This document shows positions 9,211 to 19,621 of a stretch of 64,000 bases of DNA, piece after piece. The stretch's first letter is position 1; the number at the start of each line of letters is the position of its first letter. The position numbers and the translations under genes are program-made. The notes beneath the pieces are model-generated. The model was given only the letters and a program-made list of their open reading frames with translations, ran no database searches and was not told the DNA's origin. The stretch spans positions 186,001 to 250,000 of the forward strand of contig JAHCAL010000003.1 of NCBI GenBank assembly GCA_019634925.1. Reading direction: 5' to 3'. This stretch comes from Pseudomonadales bacterium (lineage in GTDB: Bacteria > Pseudomonadota > Gammaproteobacteria > Pseudomonadales > Azotimanducaceae).

Positions 9211-9236
9211 GGTCGGCGCGTCTGGTCGGCGCGTCT
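9211..9236. repeat. 13-bp perfect tandem repeat upstream of sdhE
   Basis: Two identical 13-bp units, GGTCGGCGCGTCT, at 9211-9223 and 9224-9236. They lie in the divergent ygfZ/sdhE intergenic region, ending 16 nt before the sdhE ATG and 4 nt before its TGGAGAG ribosome-binding sequence. A second 13-bp array beginning with GGTC lies at the other end of ygfZ. Confidence 0.85.
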
Positions 9237-9252
9237 GGTTTGGAGAGTTGTC

Positions 9253-9498
9253 ATGGGTGTCGAAGATCAGGTGCTCGGCTGGCGCAGCCGGCGCGGCATG
9301 CTGGAGCTGGAACTCCTGCTGCTGCCGTTCGTACGCACGCGGCTCGATTCGCTCTCGCCCGAAGGCAAGACCTGCTATGCCCGGCTCCTGGAACACGACG
9401 ACTGGGATATCTTCGACTGGATCCAGGGGAGGGCGACGCCACCCGATCCCGAACTGGCTGCCATCGTTGCCGCGATCCAGGCTGCGAACGCCGCGTGA
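9253..9498 (+). CDS. sdhE: Succinate dehydrogenase flavinylation factor SdhE
   Basis: Small cytoplasmic factor (81 residues; E. coli 88) that promotes covalent FAD attachment to SdhA and FrdA. The essential RGxxE motif is present as R14-G15-M16-L17-E18 in RSRRGMLELELLL. The downstream pattern (acidic DDWDIFDWIQG) also fits the family. The ATG at 9253 has TGGAGAG (9241-9247) upstream. It is divergent from ygfZ and followed after 4 nt by a CptA-like gene, reproducing the E. coli ygfZ / sdhE-cptA arrangement. No sdh genes are in the window. Confidence 0.92.
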   Translation: MGVEDQVLGWRSRRGMLELELLLLPFVRTRLDSLSPEGKTCYARLLEHDDWDIFDWIQGRATPPDPELAAIVAAIQAANAA

Positions 9499-9502
9499 CG
9501 GT

Positions 9503-9883
9503 GTGGCTGCCGGCGGTCGGCCGGTATCGCCGCCCCTCGAATTCGAGTACGTGACCGGCAACTGGCGCCTGTCCCGGCATTGGACGGTGGCGGTGCTCGG
9601 CATCGCCGCCGGCTGGACCTGGTTCGGCTGGTCCGGGCTGGTTCCGCTCATGGTCTGGAGCTGGCATGCGCGGCCCCGGCGCGGCCGGCGCGTGCAGGTG
9701 TCGGTCGCGGCGATTGCCCTGATCGACGAGGTTCACCTCGGCCGCTGGCTCACCCGGGTCCGGTTGCAGTCGGGCGCGCGGGTGGAGATCTGGCACGACG
9801 AACTCTCGCCGCCGGCGCTGGCGCGCCTGCGCCGGCTCGCGAAGGCGGCCTGCTCAGTAGGCGACCGGGCGCAGGACGTCTAG
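9503..9883 (+). CDS. cptA: YgfX/CptA-like inner-membrane protein
   Basis: A 126-residue protein with a hydrophobic stretch at about residues 26-50 ([19 protein letters not shown]), a basic loop ([10 protein letters not shown]), and a soluble C-terminal half with tryptophans and a W-H-D-E segment. This layout and the position right after sdhE match YgfX/CptA. E. coli CptA was first reported as the toxin of an sdhE-cptA pair; that role is disputed. Sequence similarity is weak, so the call depends partly on context. The GTG at 9503 was chosen because it lies 4 nt after sdhE; a GTG at 9551 is an alternative. The last 30 nt overlap the convergent nadB 3' end. Confidence 0.58.
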   Translation: MAAGGRPVSPPLEFEYVTGNWRLSRHWTVAVLGIAAGWTWFGWSGLVPLMVWSWHARPRRGRRVQVSVAAIALIDEVHLGRWLTRVRLQSGARVEIWHDELSPPALARLRRLAKAACSVGDRAQDV

Positions 9884-11473
9884 CCGGTCGGGGTACCCGG
9901 GGAACAGGATCGTATCCTCGGCGCGCGGCAGGGTGTCCGGGTGATCCAGGTTGAAGTGCAGCCCGCGGCTCTCCTGGCGCGCGAGTGCCGAGCGGACGAT
10001 CAGCTCCGCCACGTGGACCAGGTTGCGCAGTTCGATCAGGTCGTTCGATACGCGGTAGTGGCTGTAGTACTCGTGGATCTCCTGGCGCAGGAGGTCCAGG
10101 CGGCGCTGGGCGCGCTTGAGGCGCTTGTCGGTTCTCACGATACCCACGTAGTCCCACATGAAGCGCCGGAGTTCGTCCCAGTTGTGGGCGATGATTACGT
10201 CCTCGTCGGAATCGGTCACCTGGCTCTCGTCCCAGTCCGGCACCTGCGCGACGGGCGCGGGGTCATCGAGCCGTCCCAGGATGTGTTCGGCGGCCGAATG
10301 CGCAAACACGAAACATTCGAGCAGCGAATTGCTGGCCAGCCGGTTCGCGCCGTGCAGTCCGGTACAGCTCACCTCGCCGATGGCGTAGAGGCCCGGAATG
10401 TCGGTGACCCCATGGCGGTCCACCAGGACGCCTCCGCAGGTGTAGTGCGCGGCCGGGACTACCGGCATCGGTTCGCGCGTGATGTCGATGCCGAGCTCGC
10501 GGCAGCGGCTCGCGATGGTGGGAAAGTGCGATTCGATGAAGGCAGCCGGGCGGTGGCTGATGTCCAGGTATACGCAGTCGATGCCGAGGCGCTTCATCTC
10601 GTGGTCGATTGCGCGCGCCACGATGTCGCGCGGCGCGAGTTCCAGGCGTTCGTCGAAGCGCTCCATGAAGCGCTCGCCGTCGGGCAGCAGGAGAACCCCG
10701 CCTTCGCCGCGAACCGCCTCGGAGATGAGGAACGACTTCGCGTGCGGATGGTACAGACAGGTCGGGTGAAACTGGTTGAACTCCATGTTCGCGATGCGGC
10801 AGCCGGCGCGCCAGGCCATGGCGATACCGTCGCCGGTGGAACTGTCCGGGTTGCTGGTATAGAGGTAGACCTTGCTGGCCCCGCCGGTCGCCAGGACGAT
10901 GAACCGCGCCTGGAAAAGCTCCACGTGCCCGGTGGTGCGGTTCAGCACGTACGCCCCGGCGCAGCGGTTGGGATGGCGGCCGAACTTGCTCAGATTGATC
11001 AGGTCGATCGCCACCCGGTCGCGAAACAGATCGATATTGGGATGGTCCAACACCTGCTCGGTCAGGGTGTCGATGACGGCGCGTCCGGTTGCATCGGCGA
11101 CGTGCAGCACACGACGGAACGAATGGCCGCCTTCCCGGGTCAGATGGTAGTGATTCGCCTCGGTGTCGAACCGGACCCCGAGGCGGACCAGTTCCTTGAT
11201 CGCGGGCGCGGCCCCTTCCACGGTGAAGCGCACGATGTCGGGGTCGCACAGGCCAGCACCGGCAACGAGGGTATCGGCGATGTGGGAAGCGAGGCTGTCT
11301 TCAGGGTCGGTGACGGACGCGATCCCGCCCTGCGCCCAAGTCGAGGAAGCGGCCTCGATGTCGCCCTTGCACAGCACCGTGACGCGCGCATGGGGTGCGA
11401 GGTGCAGGGCGGCGGAGAGCCCGGCAGCGCCGCCGCCGATGACCAGGACGTCGGTCGAATAGCGAAGAGTCAT
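9854..11473 (-). CDS. nadB: L-aspartate oxidase
   Basis: FAD enzyme that converts L-aspartate to iminoaspartate, the first step of de novo NAD synthesis. The 539-residue product matches the E. coli length (540). Visible motifs are the FAD-binding [15 protein letters not shown] near residue 10, [27 protein letters not shown], and the fumarate-reductase-like [23 protein letters not shown]. The ATG at 11473 ([15 protein letters not shown]) was chosen over an upstream in-frame start at 11557, which would add 28 unrelated residues and run into the rpoE region. nadB divergent from rpoE is the classical gammaproteobacterial arrangement. Its 3' end overlaps cptA tail to tail by 30 nt. Confidence 0.95.
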   Translation of the reverse strand: MTLRYSTDVLVIGGGAAGLSAALHLAPHARVTVLCKGDIEAASSTWAQGGIASVTDPEDSLASHIADTLVAGAGLCDPDIVRFTVEGAAPAIKELVRLGVRFDTEANHYHLTREGGHSFRRVLHVADATGRAVIDTLTEQVLDHPNIDLFRDRVAIDLINLSKFGRHPNRCAGAYVLNRTTGHVELFQARFIVLATGGASKVYLYTSNPDSSTGDGIAMAWRAGCRIANMEFNQFHPTCLYHPHAKSFLISEAVRGEGGVLLLPDGERFMERFDERLELAPRDIVARAIDHEMKRLGIDCVYLDISHRPAAFIESHFPTIASRCRELGIDITREPMPVVPAAHYTCGGVLVDRHGVTDIPGLYAIGEVSCTGLHGANRLASNSLLECFVFAHSAAEHILGRLDDPAPVAQVPDWDESQVTDSDEDVIIAHNWDELRRFMWDYVGIVRTDKRLKRAQRRLDLLRQEIHEYYSHYRVSNDLIELRNLVHVAELIVRSALARQESRGLHFNLDHPDTLPRAEDTILFPGYPDRLDVLRPVAY

Positions 11474-11579
11474 CGAATCATCCCGGACATGAGCGAGGGT
11501 CTCGAGCGTGCAGTCGCCTAGTATAAACATGGCGTTATCGGCAGAATATCGCGTCATTCATCACCCATCGACGGATTCC

Positions 11580-12161
11580 GTGGCCAAGGATACCGACCAG
11601 GAACTGGTGCGACGGGTCCAGAAAGGCGATATGCGTGCCTTTGACCTGCTGTTCTCCCGGTACCAGTACAAGATCGTCAATCTGGTGAGCCGCTACCTGC
11701 GGGACTCCGAAGATGTCCAGGACGTCGTGCAGGAGGCTTTCATCAAGGCCTACCGCGCGCTGCCCCGTTTTCGGGGCGACAGCGCCTTCTATACCTGGCT
11801 CTACCGGATCGCCATCAATACCGCCAAGAACCACCTCGTCGCGCGCAGTCGCCGGCCGCCGGGCGTGGACGTCGAGATCGAGGATGCCGAGCACTTCGAG
11901 GGTGCCGACGCGCTGCGTGAATACGACGATCCGGAGTCGTCGCTTTCGCGTGACGAACTCGAGGCCGAGATCCATGCAGCGATCGCGGAGCTGCCCGAGG
12001 ATCTGCGCAGCGCGGTCACGCTTCGAGAGTTCGACGGACTCGCCTACGAGCAGATCGCGGAAATCATGGACTGCCCGGTGGGGACGGTGCGCTCGCGCAT
12101 CTTCCGGGCTCGCGAGGCGATCGACAAACGCATCGCACCGATCATGGATCGGAGTCGCTGA
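11580..12161 (+). CDS. rpoE: RNA polymerase sigma-E factor (RpoE/AlgU)
   Basis: ECF sigma factor for extracytoplasmic stress. The 193-residue product has region 2 (DVVQEAFIKAYRALPRFRGDSAFYTW seen in part at residues 45-70) and region 4 (LPEDLRSAVTLREFDGL ... CPVGTVRSRIFRAREAID). Both are extremely close to E. coli RpoE and Pseudomonas AlgU. The GTG at 11580 gives MAKDTDQELVRRVQKGD and the exact AlgU length. An ATG at 11529 would add 17 residues and cannot be excluded; neither has a clear ribosome-binding site. A TATAAA at 11522-11527 is the only promoter-like element upstream, and I found no good -35 or sigma-E promoter for it. rseA follows after 35 nt. Confidence 0.95.
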   Translation: MAKDTDQELVRRVQKGDMRAFDLLFSRYQYKIVNLVSRYLRDSEDVQDVVQEAFIKAYRALPRFRGDSAFYTWLYRIAINTAKNHLVARSRRPPGVDVEIEDAEHFEGADALREYDDPESSLSRDELEAEIHAAIAELPEDLRSAVTLREFDGLAYEQIAEIMDCPVGTVRSRIFRAREAIDKRIAPIMDRSR

Positions 12162-12196
12162 GAAAGGGGGGCGTATGGGACGAGAGGTAACCAGGC

Positions 12197-12853
12197 ATGA
12201 CTGAACAGCTGAGGCATTCGCTGTCGGCCGTCATCGACGGCGAGGCGGATGCGTTCGAATTGCGCCGCGTGCTCGATGAGCTGGAGCGCGACCCGGAACT
12301 GCGCGCCGCGTGGGACCGCTATCACCTGATCGGCAGCGTGATGCGTGGCGAACGCACGGTACGCAGCCGGTCGGCCACCCAGGCCCTGGCCAATCGTGTA
12401 CCGCGCGCGGTACGTGAGGCTACCAAAGGCGCGGGGCAGGGCACGGCCGATCGGGAACCGGCGTCCGCACGTGGTGCTGCGGGCGCCTTCCTGTCCGGCC
12501 GCCGAGCGTGGGTGGGCGTCGGTCTCGCTGCCGGACTCGCCCTGGCCGTGCTGGTCGGCGTTCTGCCCGATGGTGTCGACGGGCCCGCAGCCGTGCCGGT
12601 GGCCGGCGGCAACCCGGACGATTCGCTCGCGCCGGGATTCGCGCAGGTGGCGTCGGATTCCCGATCGGCCGAACGGGCGACGGGCGATCCGGTGGTCCGC
12701 GAACCGTTCGCCATCGAGCGTCGTGTCCGTGACGTCAATGCGGCCGATCTGCGGCGTGCCCAGGCCTACATGCTGCAGCACGCCCAGCAGCAGGGTCTCG
12801 AGCATCGCGGGGTGATCTCCCTGGTCAAGATGGCGACCTACGAAGCCCCATGA
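12197..12853 (+). CDS. rseA: Anti-sigma-E factor RseA/MucA
   Basis: Inner-membrane anti-sigma factor that holds RpoE until it is cleaved in sequence by a site-1 protease and RseP. The 218-residue product starts with the sigma-binding segment LRHSLSAVIDGEADAFELRRVLDEL, with DRYHLIGSVMRGE near residue 40. It has one membrane span at about residues 104-123 (AWVGVGLAAGLALAVLVGVL) and a periplasmic tail ending in a helix (LRRAQAYMLQHAQQQG). This is the expected N-in topology. Its ATG lies 35 nt after rpoE, and its stop overlaps rseB by 4 nt (ATGA). RseP, the second protease in this cascade, is encoded at 47351-48694. Confidence 0.92.
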   Translation: MTEQLRHSLSAVIDGEADAFELRRVLDELERDPELRAAWDRYHLIGSVMRGERTVRSRSATQALANRVPRAVREATKGAGQGTADREPASARGAAGAFLSGRRAWVGVGLAAGLALAVLVGVLPDGVDGPAAVPVAGGNPDDSLAPGFAQVASDSRSAERATGDPVVREPFAIERRVRDVNAADLRRAQAYMLQHAQQQGLEHRGVISLVKMATYEAP

Positions 12854-13881
12854 TCATCCGCACCGCTGCCGTTCTGCTGGTCGGCATCTGTCTCGTCGGC
12901 GGGGTGCGCGCGGACGATGATCCGCGGCGCTGGCTCGACGAGATGAACCGGGCGTTCGCCGAACTGAGCTATGACGGGATCTTCAGCTATTACGCAGGTC
13001 AGGAACTCGCGACGTTGCGCATCGTGCACATGGTCGTGGACGGCGAGCAGCGTGAGCGCCTCGTGCACATGAACGGCGCGCCGCGCCAGATCATCAGGCG
13101 CGGCGAGGAACTCATCTGCATGGTCGAGCCCGGCGACGCACTGCTCGCATTGCGCGACACGATTCCTGCCGGTCCGTTTGCCGGCGCGTTCGTACGCAGC
13201 TACAACCGGCTATCGGACTATTACGGCCTGTCGTTCTTCGGCGAGGACCGGGTGGCCGACCGTGCGGCGGTGCGCCTTGCCGTGACACCGCGCGATGCGC
13301 ATCGTTACGGCTACCGCCTGTGGCTCGACCGGGAGACGCGACTGCTGCTGCGCTCCGAGCTGATCGACGTCAACGGCGAACGGCTCGAGATCTTCCAGTT
13401 CAACCAGATCCGGCTGGGCGATCAGGTCGACCCTGCCGCGCTCGAGCCGGACGATCGGGACGGTGCATTGATCAGTCACCTCACGCTGGCTGCGAAGACC
13501 GCCGAGAACGTGGCGGAGCAGGACATACGCTGGGAAGCCGGCTGGCTGCCCGAGGGCTTTGCGCTCCTGGCGGCGGACGTCCGCGAAGCGCCCGGGTCGA
13601 AACGGCCTGTGACGCGCATGATGTTCTCGGATGGACTCGCGGCGTTCTCGGTGTTCGTCGAGGATCAGCCGGAGCCGGACGCCGGCAGCATGGAGTCGCG
13701 TGACGGCGCGACCGTTGCCGTGGCGCATCGACTCGCTGCACCTGTTGGCGGTGCATCTGTTGGCGGTGCATCTGTTGGCGATAGTGCCGCCGCTGCACCG
13801 CTGGTGACCGTGGTGGGAGAGATTCCGCCACCCACGGCGGTCGAGATCGCGCGGTCGATCCGCGCGACCGGGGGACGGTAG
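12850..13881 (+). CDS. rseB: Sigma-E regulatory protein RseB/MucB
   Basis: Periplasmic protein that binds the RseA periplasmic tail and shields it from proteolysis; it can sense mislocalised lipoprotein and LPS. A signal peptide is seen at residues 1-21 (MIIRTAAVLLVGICLVGGVRA, then DDDP). The mature protein contains the lipoprotein-like segment LSYDGIFSYYAGQELATLRIVH and ends with LVTVVGEIPPPTAVEIARSI, both typical of MucB/RseB. The length of 343 is slightly above the usual, about 318, partly because of a low-complexity VGGAS insert (residues 298-313) encoded by a 15-bp tandem repeat. Start overlaps rseA by 4 nt. Confidence 0.93.
   Translation: MIIRTAAVLLVGICLVGGVRADDDPRRWLDEMNRAFAELSYDGIFSYYAGQELATLRIVHMVVDGEQRERLVHMNGAPRQIIRRGEELICMVEPGDALLALRDTIPAGPFAGAFVRSYNRLSDYYGLSFFGEDRVADRAAVRLAVTPRDAHRYGYRLWLDRETRLLLRSELIDVNGERLEIFQFNQIRLGDQVDPAALEPDDRDGALISHLTLAAKTAENVAEQDIRWEAGWLPEGFALLAADVREAPGSKRPVTRMMFSDGLAAFSVFVEDQPEPDAGSMESRDGATVAVAHRLAAPVGGASVGGASVGDSAAAAPLVTVVGEIPPPTAVEIARSIRATGGR
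13742..13786. repeat. 15-bp in-frame tandem repeat inside rseB
   Basis: Two identical units CTGTTGGCGGTGCAT (13742-13756 and 13757-13771) followed by a diverged third (13772-13786). It encodes a VGGAS-like run between the conserved AVAHRLA segment and the conserved C-terminal VTVVGEIPP segment. Being 15 bp, copy-number change would keep the frame. Confidence 0.9.
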
Positions 13882-14384
13882 TGACACCTTGCCGGCTCGA
13901 GCGCACCGGTCACACCGAGGCCGGCCCGGATGGCGCGCTCCAGGTCAGGTTCGGCGTGGATTCCGCGGGTTGCTGCGGGCGCTGCCCGATGCGTGCGGGC
14001 AGCGCCCGCATGCGCGCGGTGTCGCTGCACGGACTCACGGCAGCGCCGCTCTGCGCCGGTGACGAAGTGGCACTCTCGATTTCAGAGCATGGTCTCGCGC
14101 GGGCTGCCGCCTGGACCTTTGGCGCGCCGCTCGCGGGGCTCGCCGGTGGCGCGTGGATCGGGGCCATTGCGGGCGGCGACGCATCGAGCGTACTGTGCGG
14201 CCTCGCAGGGCTTGCCGCCGCGCTCGGGTGGGTGGTGCGGTCCGGCGATCGGTTGCTCGACGTGCTCGACCTGCGTGTGCAGGTGGCAGGGGCGGCCCCG
14301 ATTCGATTACCGGGCGACGCGGGCGCGCGCCGCACGCTGCCTGGCAACGGGCAGATCAACGAGATTAAAGAGGAACGGTCATGA
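13881..14384 (+). CDS. rseC: Sigma-E activity regulator RseC/MucC family
   Basis: A 167-residue inner-membrane protein of the RseC/MucC family, some members of which are linked to Rnf/Rsx electron transport and SoxR reduction. The family's N-terminal cysteine cluster is visible as C31-C32-x2-C35 (AGCCGRCPMRAG). Two hydrophobic segments follow at about 73-98 and 101-120. The GTG start at 13881 overlaps the rseB stop by one base (TAGTG). The position between rseB and a MucD-type protease is the standard rpoE-rseABC-mucD order. Its precise role in sigma-E control is weak or variable in characterised species. Confidence 0.87.
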   Translation: MTPCRLERTGHTEAGPDGALQVRFGVDSAGCCGRCPMRAGSARMRAVSLHGLTAAPLCAGDEVALSISEHGLARAAAWTFGAPLAGLAGGAWIGAIAGGDASSVLCGLAGLAAALGWVVRSGDRLLDVLDLRVQVAGAAPIRLPGDAGARRTLPGNGQINEIKEERS

Positions 14385-15790
14385 CATTGCGTTCATTCGT
14401 GGCGGCCGGCGCGCTGGCGGGTCTGGTGGTTCTGGCGAGCCTCCCGTCGGCAGCAGTGGCGCGCGAACTGCCGGACTTCACCAAGCTGGTCGATGCGAAC
14501 GCGGCCGCGGTCGTGAACATCAGCACCGTGCAGCGCTCATCGTCACGCAGCAGCCGCCCGCCGTCCCGTTCCGAGGAGCTCGACGAATTCTTCCGGCGTT
14601 TCTTCCCGCCGGACGGCGAGCGAGGCATGCCGTTCGCCCGCCCACGTTCGCTCGGGTCCGGCTTCGTGATCGATCGGGACGGCTACATCCTCACCAACAA
14701 TCACGTCGTCGATGGTGCGGACGAGATCATGGTCCGGTTCAACGACCGCCGTGAAATCGTGGCGACGCTGGTGGGTTCGGACCCCCGTTCCGACCTGGCG
14801 CTGCTCAAGGTGGACGCCGCCGACCTGCAGGCGGTCAGGATCGGTCGGTCCGACAGTCTCAAGGTCGGCGAATGGGTGCTCGCGATCGGGTCGCCGTTCG
14901 GCTTCGACTATTCGGTGACGGCCGGCATCGTGAGTGCCAAGGGCCGTAGCCTGCCTACCGAGCAGAACGAGAACTACGTGCCGTTCATCCAGACCGACGT
15001 TGCGATCAATCCGGGCAATTCGGGCGGTCCGCTGTTCAATCTGGATGGCGAGGTGGTCGGCATCAACTCGCAGATCTACAGCAATTCGGGCGGGTTCATG
15101 GGGGTCTCGTTCGCGATCCCGATCGATGTGGCCATGGACGTCGTTCGCCAGCTCAAGGAATCCGGCCGCGTCGCGCGCGGCTGGCTGGGTGTGGTGATCC
15201 AGGAAGTGAACCGGGACCTGGCGGAAAGCTTCGGACTCAGCCGGCCGCACGGCGCCCTCGTGACGCGGGTGCTGGAGGAAGGTCCAGCCGCGCAGGCGGG
15301 GGTCCGCGAAGGCGACATCATCATCAGGTTCAACGGCCAGGCGATCGACTTCTCCTCGGAACTGCCGCACGTGGTCGGACGCACGCCGGTCGGCAGGGAC
15401 GTCGACATGCTGGTCGTCCGTGAAGGACGCGAGCGGACCCTCAAGGTTCGGGTCGGCGAACTGCCCGACCGGCCCGGCGACGTCAGCGCGGCGCCCGCCC
15501 CGGCCGGCACGACGCCGTCACGGCTCGGCATGGCGGTCGAAGAACCCAGCGCCGAAGTGCGCCAGCGGATCGGCATCGAGGGCGGCGTACGTGTCGCGAC
15601 CGTCGAAGGTGCGGCCGCGGAAGCGGGCATTCGCGAAGGTGACATCATCACCCGGCTGAACAACCAGGAAGTGTCCGACGTCGCCGGCTTTACCCGCATC
15701 GCGGAAGGGTTGCCCGGCGGGCGTTCGGTGCCGGTGCTGATCATCCGTGGTCAGGTGCCGACATTTCTGGCGCTCCGCGTGCCCGAGTGA
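14381..15790 (+). CDS. mucD: Periplasmic serine protease, DegP/MucD family
   Basis: Periplasmic protease/chaperone that removes misfolded envelope proteins. The 469-residue product has a signal peptide (about residues 1-27, cleavage after VAR or AVA) and a trypsin-like domain with catalytic triad H108 (TNNHVVDG), D138 (DPRSDLALLKV) and S214 (NPGNSGGPLFN). Two PDZ domains follow: one from about residue 265 (WLGVVIQEV) and a second near the end (REGDIITRLNNQEV). Its place directly after rseC, with a 4-nt ATGA overlap, matches mucD of pseudomonads. No separate DegS-type site-1 protease is in this window. degP is an equally acceptable symbol. Confidence 0.94.
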   Translation: MTLRSFVAAGALAGLVVLASLPSAAVARELPDFTKLVDANAAAVVNISTVQRSSSRSSRPPSRSEELDEFFRRFFPPDGERGMPFARPRSLGSGFVIDRDGYILTNNHVVDGADEIMVRFNDRREIVATLVGSDPRSDLALLKVDAADLQAVRIGRSDSLKVGEWVLAIGSPFGFDYSVTAGIVSAKGRSLPTEQNENYVPFIQTDVAINPGNSGGPLFNLDGEVVGINSQIYSNSGGFMGVSFAIPIDVAMDVVRQLKESGRVARGWLGVVIQEVNRDLAESFGLSRPHGALVTRVLEEGPAAQAGVREGDIIIRFNGQAIDFSSELPHVVGRTPVGRDVDMLVVREGRERTLKVRVGELPDRPGDVSAAPAPAGTTPSRLGMAVEEPSAEVRQRIGIEGGVRVATVEGAAAEAGIREGDIITRLNNQEVSDVAGFTRIAEGLPGGRSVPVLIIRGQVPTFLALRVPE

Positions 15791-15896
15791 GGGCGCGCCC
15801 GGGCCGGCGCGAGCGCGGCTCGCCGGGGCTTGCCGTATAGGCTAAACTCGCGCGCCTTTGAACGCGCCGCGCCGATGCGGCCTGGCGGGAGTGTCT

Positions 15897-17689
<1,793 letters not shown>

Positions 17690-17690
<1 letters not shown>

Positions 17691-18505
17691 TGGACATCGA
17701 CTTTCCGCTGGTGTTGACCTGGGCGGTGCTGATCAGCGGCGCGATCTGGCTGATCGACGTGGTTGGGTTCCGACCACGGCGCGAGCGGGCTGCGGCACGG
17801 CGCGCAGCCGACGGCTCGTCCGAAGAAGAGCAGGCTCGCATCCGTGCCGAGCCGCGTGTGGTGGAATACGCCCGTTCCTTCTTCCCGGTACTGCTGATCG
17901 TCCTGATAGTGCGCAGCTTTCTTGCGGAGCCCTACCAGATTCCATCCGAGTCGATGCTGCCGACCCTCGAGGTGGGCGATTTCATCCTGGTCAACAAGTA
18001 CACCTATGGGCTGCGCCTGCCGGTGCTCGGCACCAAGATCGTGGACATCGGTGAGCCGCAGCGCGGGGATGTCATGGTGTTCATCCCGCCGCACGACCCA
18101 CGCTATTTCATCAAACGTGTCATAGGACTGCCGGGGGACGTCATTCGGCATGAAAATAATGTGCTGTATATCAACGGCGTGCGGGCGAAATACGACTATG
18201 TTCAACAGATGCAGGCCGACATTCCGCTGGCTTCGCGACCGATCCTGATCAGGGAATACATGGAAACGCTGGGCGATCGTCCGCATCGCATGTACCGGTA
18301 CCCGTTCACGGAACCCGCGCGGGAGTGGAAAGTCCCGGAAGGCAGTTATTTCATGATGGGCGACAACCGCGGGCGCAGCGAAGACAGTCGCGCCTGGGGC
18401 TTCGTCCCGGAAAGCAACATCGTCGGCAAAGCCGTCGCGATCTGGGTGCACAAGGAGCCGGGACTCAACATGCCGACCTTCGCCCGGAACCGGTGGCTCG
18501 ACTGA
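17690..18505 (+). CDS. lepB: Signal peptidase I
   Basis: Cleaves signal peptides at the periplasmic face of the inner membrane. The 271-residue product has two N-terminal membrane spans (about residues 7-25 and 64-79). The catalytic dyad is S88 (PSESMLPTLEVGD) and K142 (RYFIKRVIGLPGD). The family box MMGDNRGRSEDSR follows. The start overlaps the lepA stop by one base. It belongs to the conserved lepA-lepB-DUF4845-rnc-era-recO run. Confidence 0.95.
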
Positions 18506-18528
18506 CACGCACAGGACGGGTAGGCATC

Positions 18529-18933
18529 ATGCGCCTCTACAATAGGAACAGAAGGGACGGAACGTTCAGGAGTCCGACGAAACAGTCGGGCATGTCCGCG
18601 ATCGGCACGGTCTGTACCCTGCTGGTGCTGGTCGGGTCGATCTCCATGGCCCTCAAGGTCGGCCCCCACTACATCGATTACCGCACCATCCAGTCGGTCA
18701 TCGAGCAGTTGCCGCCCAACGAGGTGAACACCATGCCCCGGGCCGCCGTGTACGAGGCGCTCGAGAAGCGTTTCCCGCTCAACAGCCTGTACGATTTCAA
18801 GGTCCGCGATATCATCGAGTTCGAGCGGGGTCGTGAGTCGACGACCCTCAAACTGGCCTACGAGAAGCGCGAGCCGCTGTTCCTGAATGTAGATGTCGTC
18901 ATCAAGTTCGAGAAACAGTACGTCTACCAGTGA
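18529..18933 (+). CDS. DUF4845 membrane protein of unknown function
   Basis: A 134-residue protein with a basic N-terminus, one membrane span (about residues 22-43, SAIGTVCTLLVLVGSISMAL) and a soluble domain beginning KVGPHYIDYRTI. The span, length and position between lepB and rnc match the DUF4845 family, which sits in this slot in many gammaproteobacteria. Its function is unknown. The ATG at 18529 is 23 nt after lepB. An internal ATG just before the membrane span (MSAIGT) would make a shorter protein. Confidence 0.8.
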   Translation: MRLYNRNRRDGTFRSPTKQSGMSAIGTVCTLLVLVGSISMALKVGPHYIDYRTIQSVIEQLPPNEVNTMPRAAVYEALEKRFPLNSLYDFKVRDIIEFERGRESTTLKLAYEKREPLFLNVDVVIKFEKQYVYQ

Positions 18934-18940
18934 CAGGCTG

Positions 18941-19621
18941 GTGCCTCTCGCGCGGCTCGAGAGCGCGTTGGGGTACCGGTTCGCTGATCCCGCCCTGCTC
19001 GAACAAGCCCTGACGCACAAGAGCCACGGCCGCCCCCATAACGAACGCCTCGAGTTCCTTGGTGATGCGGTGCTGGGTTACGTCGTGGCCGATCGGCTGT
19101 ACCATCTCCGCCCTGACGAACACGAGGATGTGCTCTCGCTGATCCGCTCGAGCCTCGTGCGCAGGGAGACGCTTGCGGCCGTTGCCCGGGAACTCGATCT
19201 CGGCCGCTTCCTGCGGCTCGGCATCGGCGAACGCAGGAGCGGTGGCCATCGGCGGCCATCGATCCTGGCGGATGCCCTCGAGGCGGTGATCGGCGCGGTG
19301 CACATCGATGGCGGTATCGATGCGGCCCGGCAACTGGTGGACAGGGTTCTCGAGACACGCATGGCAGATGCCTCGACGCTGACCACACGCGATGCCAAGG
19401 ACGCCAAGACGCGCCTGCAGGAGCACCTGCAGGCTGCGAACCTGGCGCTGCCGGAATACCGCATCGAAGAAACCAGCGGCTCCGCACATGCCAGGATATT
19501 CACGGTGCGGTGCCGGGTCGCAGCGCTCGATCTCGCGGTAGTGGCACAGGGGCCGAGCCGTCGTGCGGCCGAGACCGAGGCAGCTGCCAGAATGCTCGAA
19601 CAGGTAGCGGCAATTGTCTGA
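18941..19621 (+). CDS. rnc: Ribonuclease III
   Basis: Double-strand-specific endoribonuclease that processes rRNA precursors and regulates mRNAs. The 226-residue product equals the E. coli length. The catalytic signature NERLEFLGDAVLGYV carries the conserved acidic residues, and DALEAVIGAVHIDGG supplies the second metal-binding site. A C-terminal double-stranded-RNA-binding domain starts near residue 155 (DAKTRLQEHLQ). The GTG at 18941 (MPLARLESALGYRF) was chosen because it sits 7 nt after the preceding stop and restores the normal length; the frame is open to 18893 inside the upstream gene. It overlaps era by 8 nt. Confidence 0.95.
   Translation: MPLARLESALGYRFADPALLEQALTHKSHGRPHNERLEFLGDAVLGYVVADRLYHLRPDEHEDVLSLIRSSLVRRETLAAVARELDLGRFLRLGIGERRSGGHRRPSILADALEAVIGAVHIDGGIDAARQLVDRVLETRMADASTLTTRDAKDAKTRLQEHLQAANLALPEYRIEETSGSAHARIFTVRCRVAALDLAVVAQGPSRRAAETEAAARMLEQVAAIV

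Noticed and set aside
9147..9254. N-terminal extension of YgfZ (36 residues) encoded upstream of 9146
   Set aside because: Arg/Pro/Asn-rich, includes translated tandem repeat, unlike YgfZ N-termini, and would overlap the sdhE ribosome-binding region.
11522..11527. TATAAA upstream of rpoE as a -10 element
   Set aside because: No acceptable -35 at 16-18 bp, and no sigma-E type GAACTT/TCTGA pair was found, so no promoter was called.
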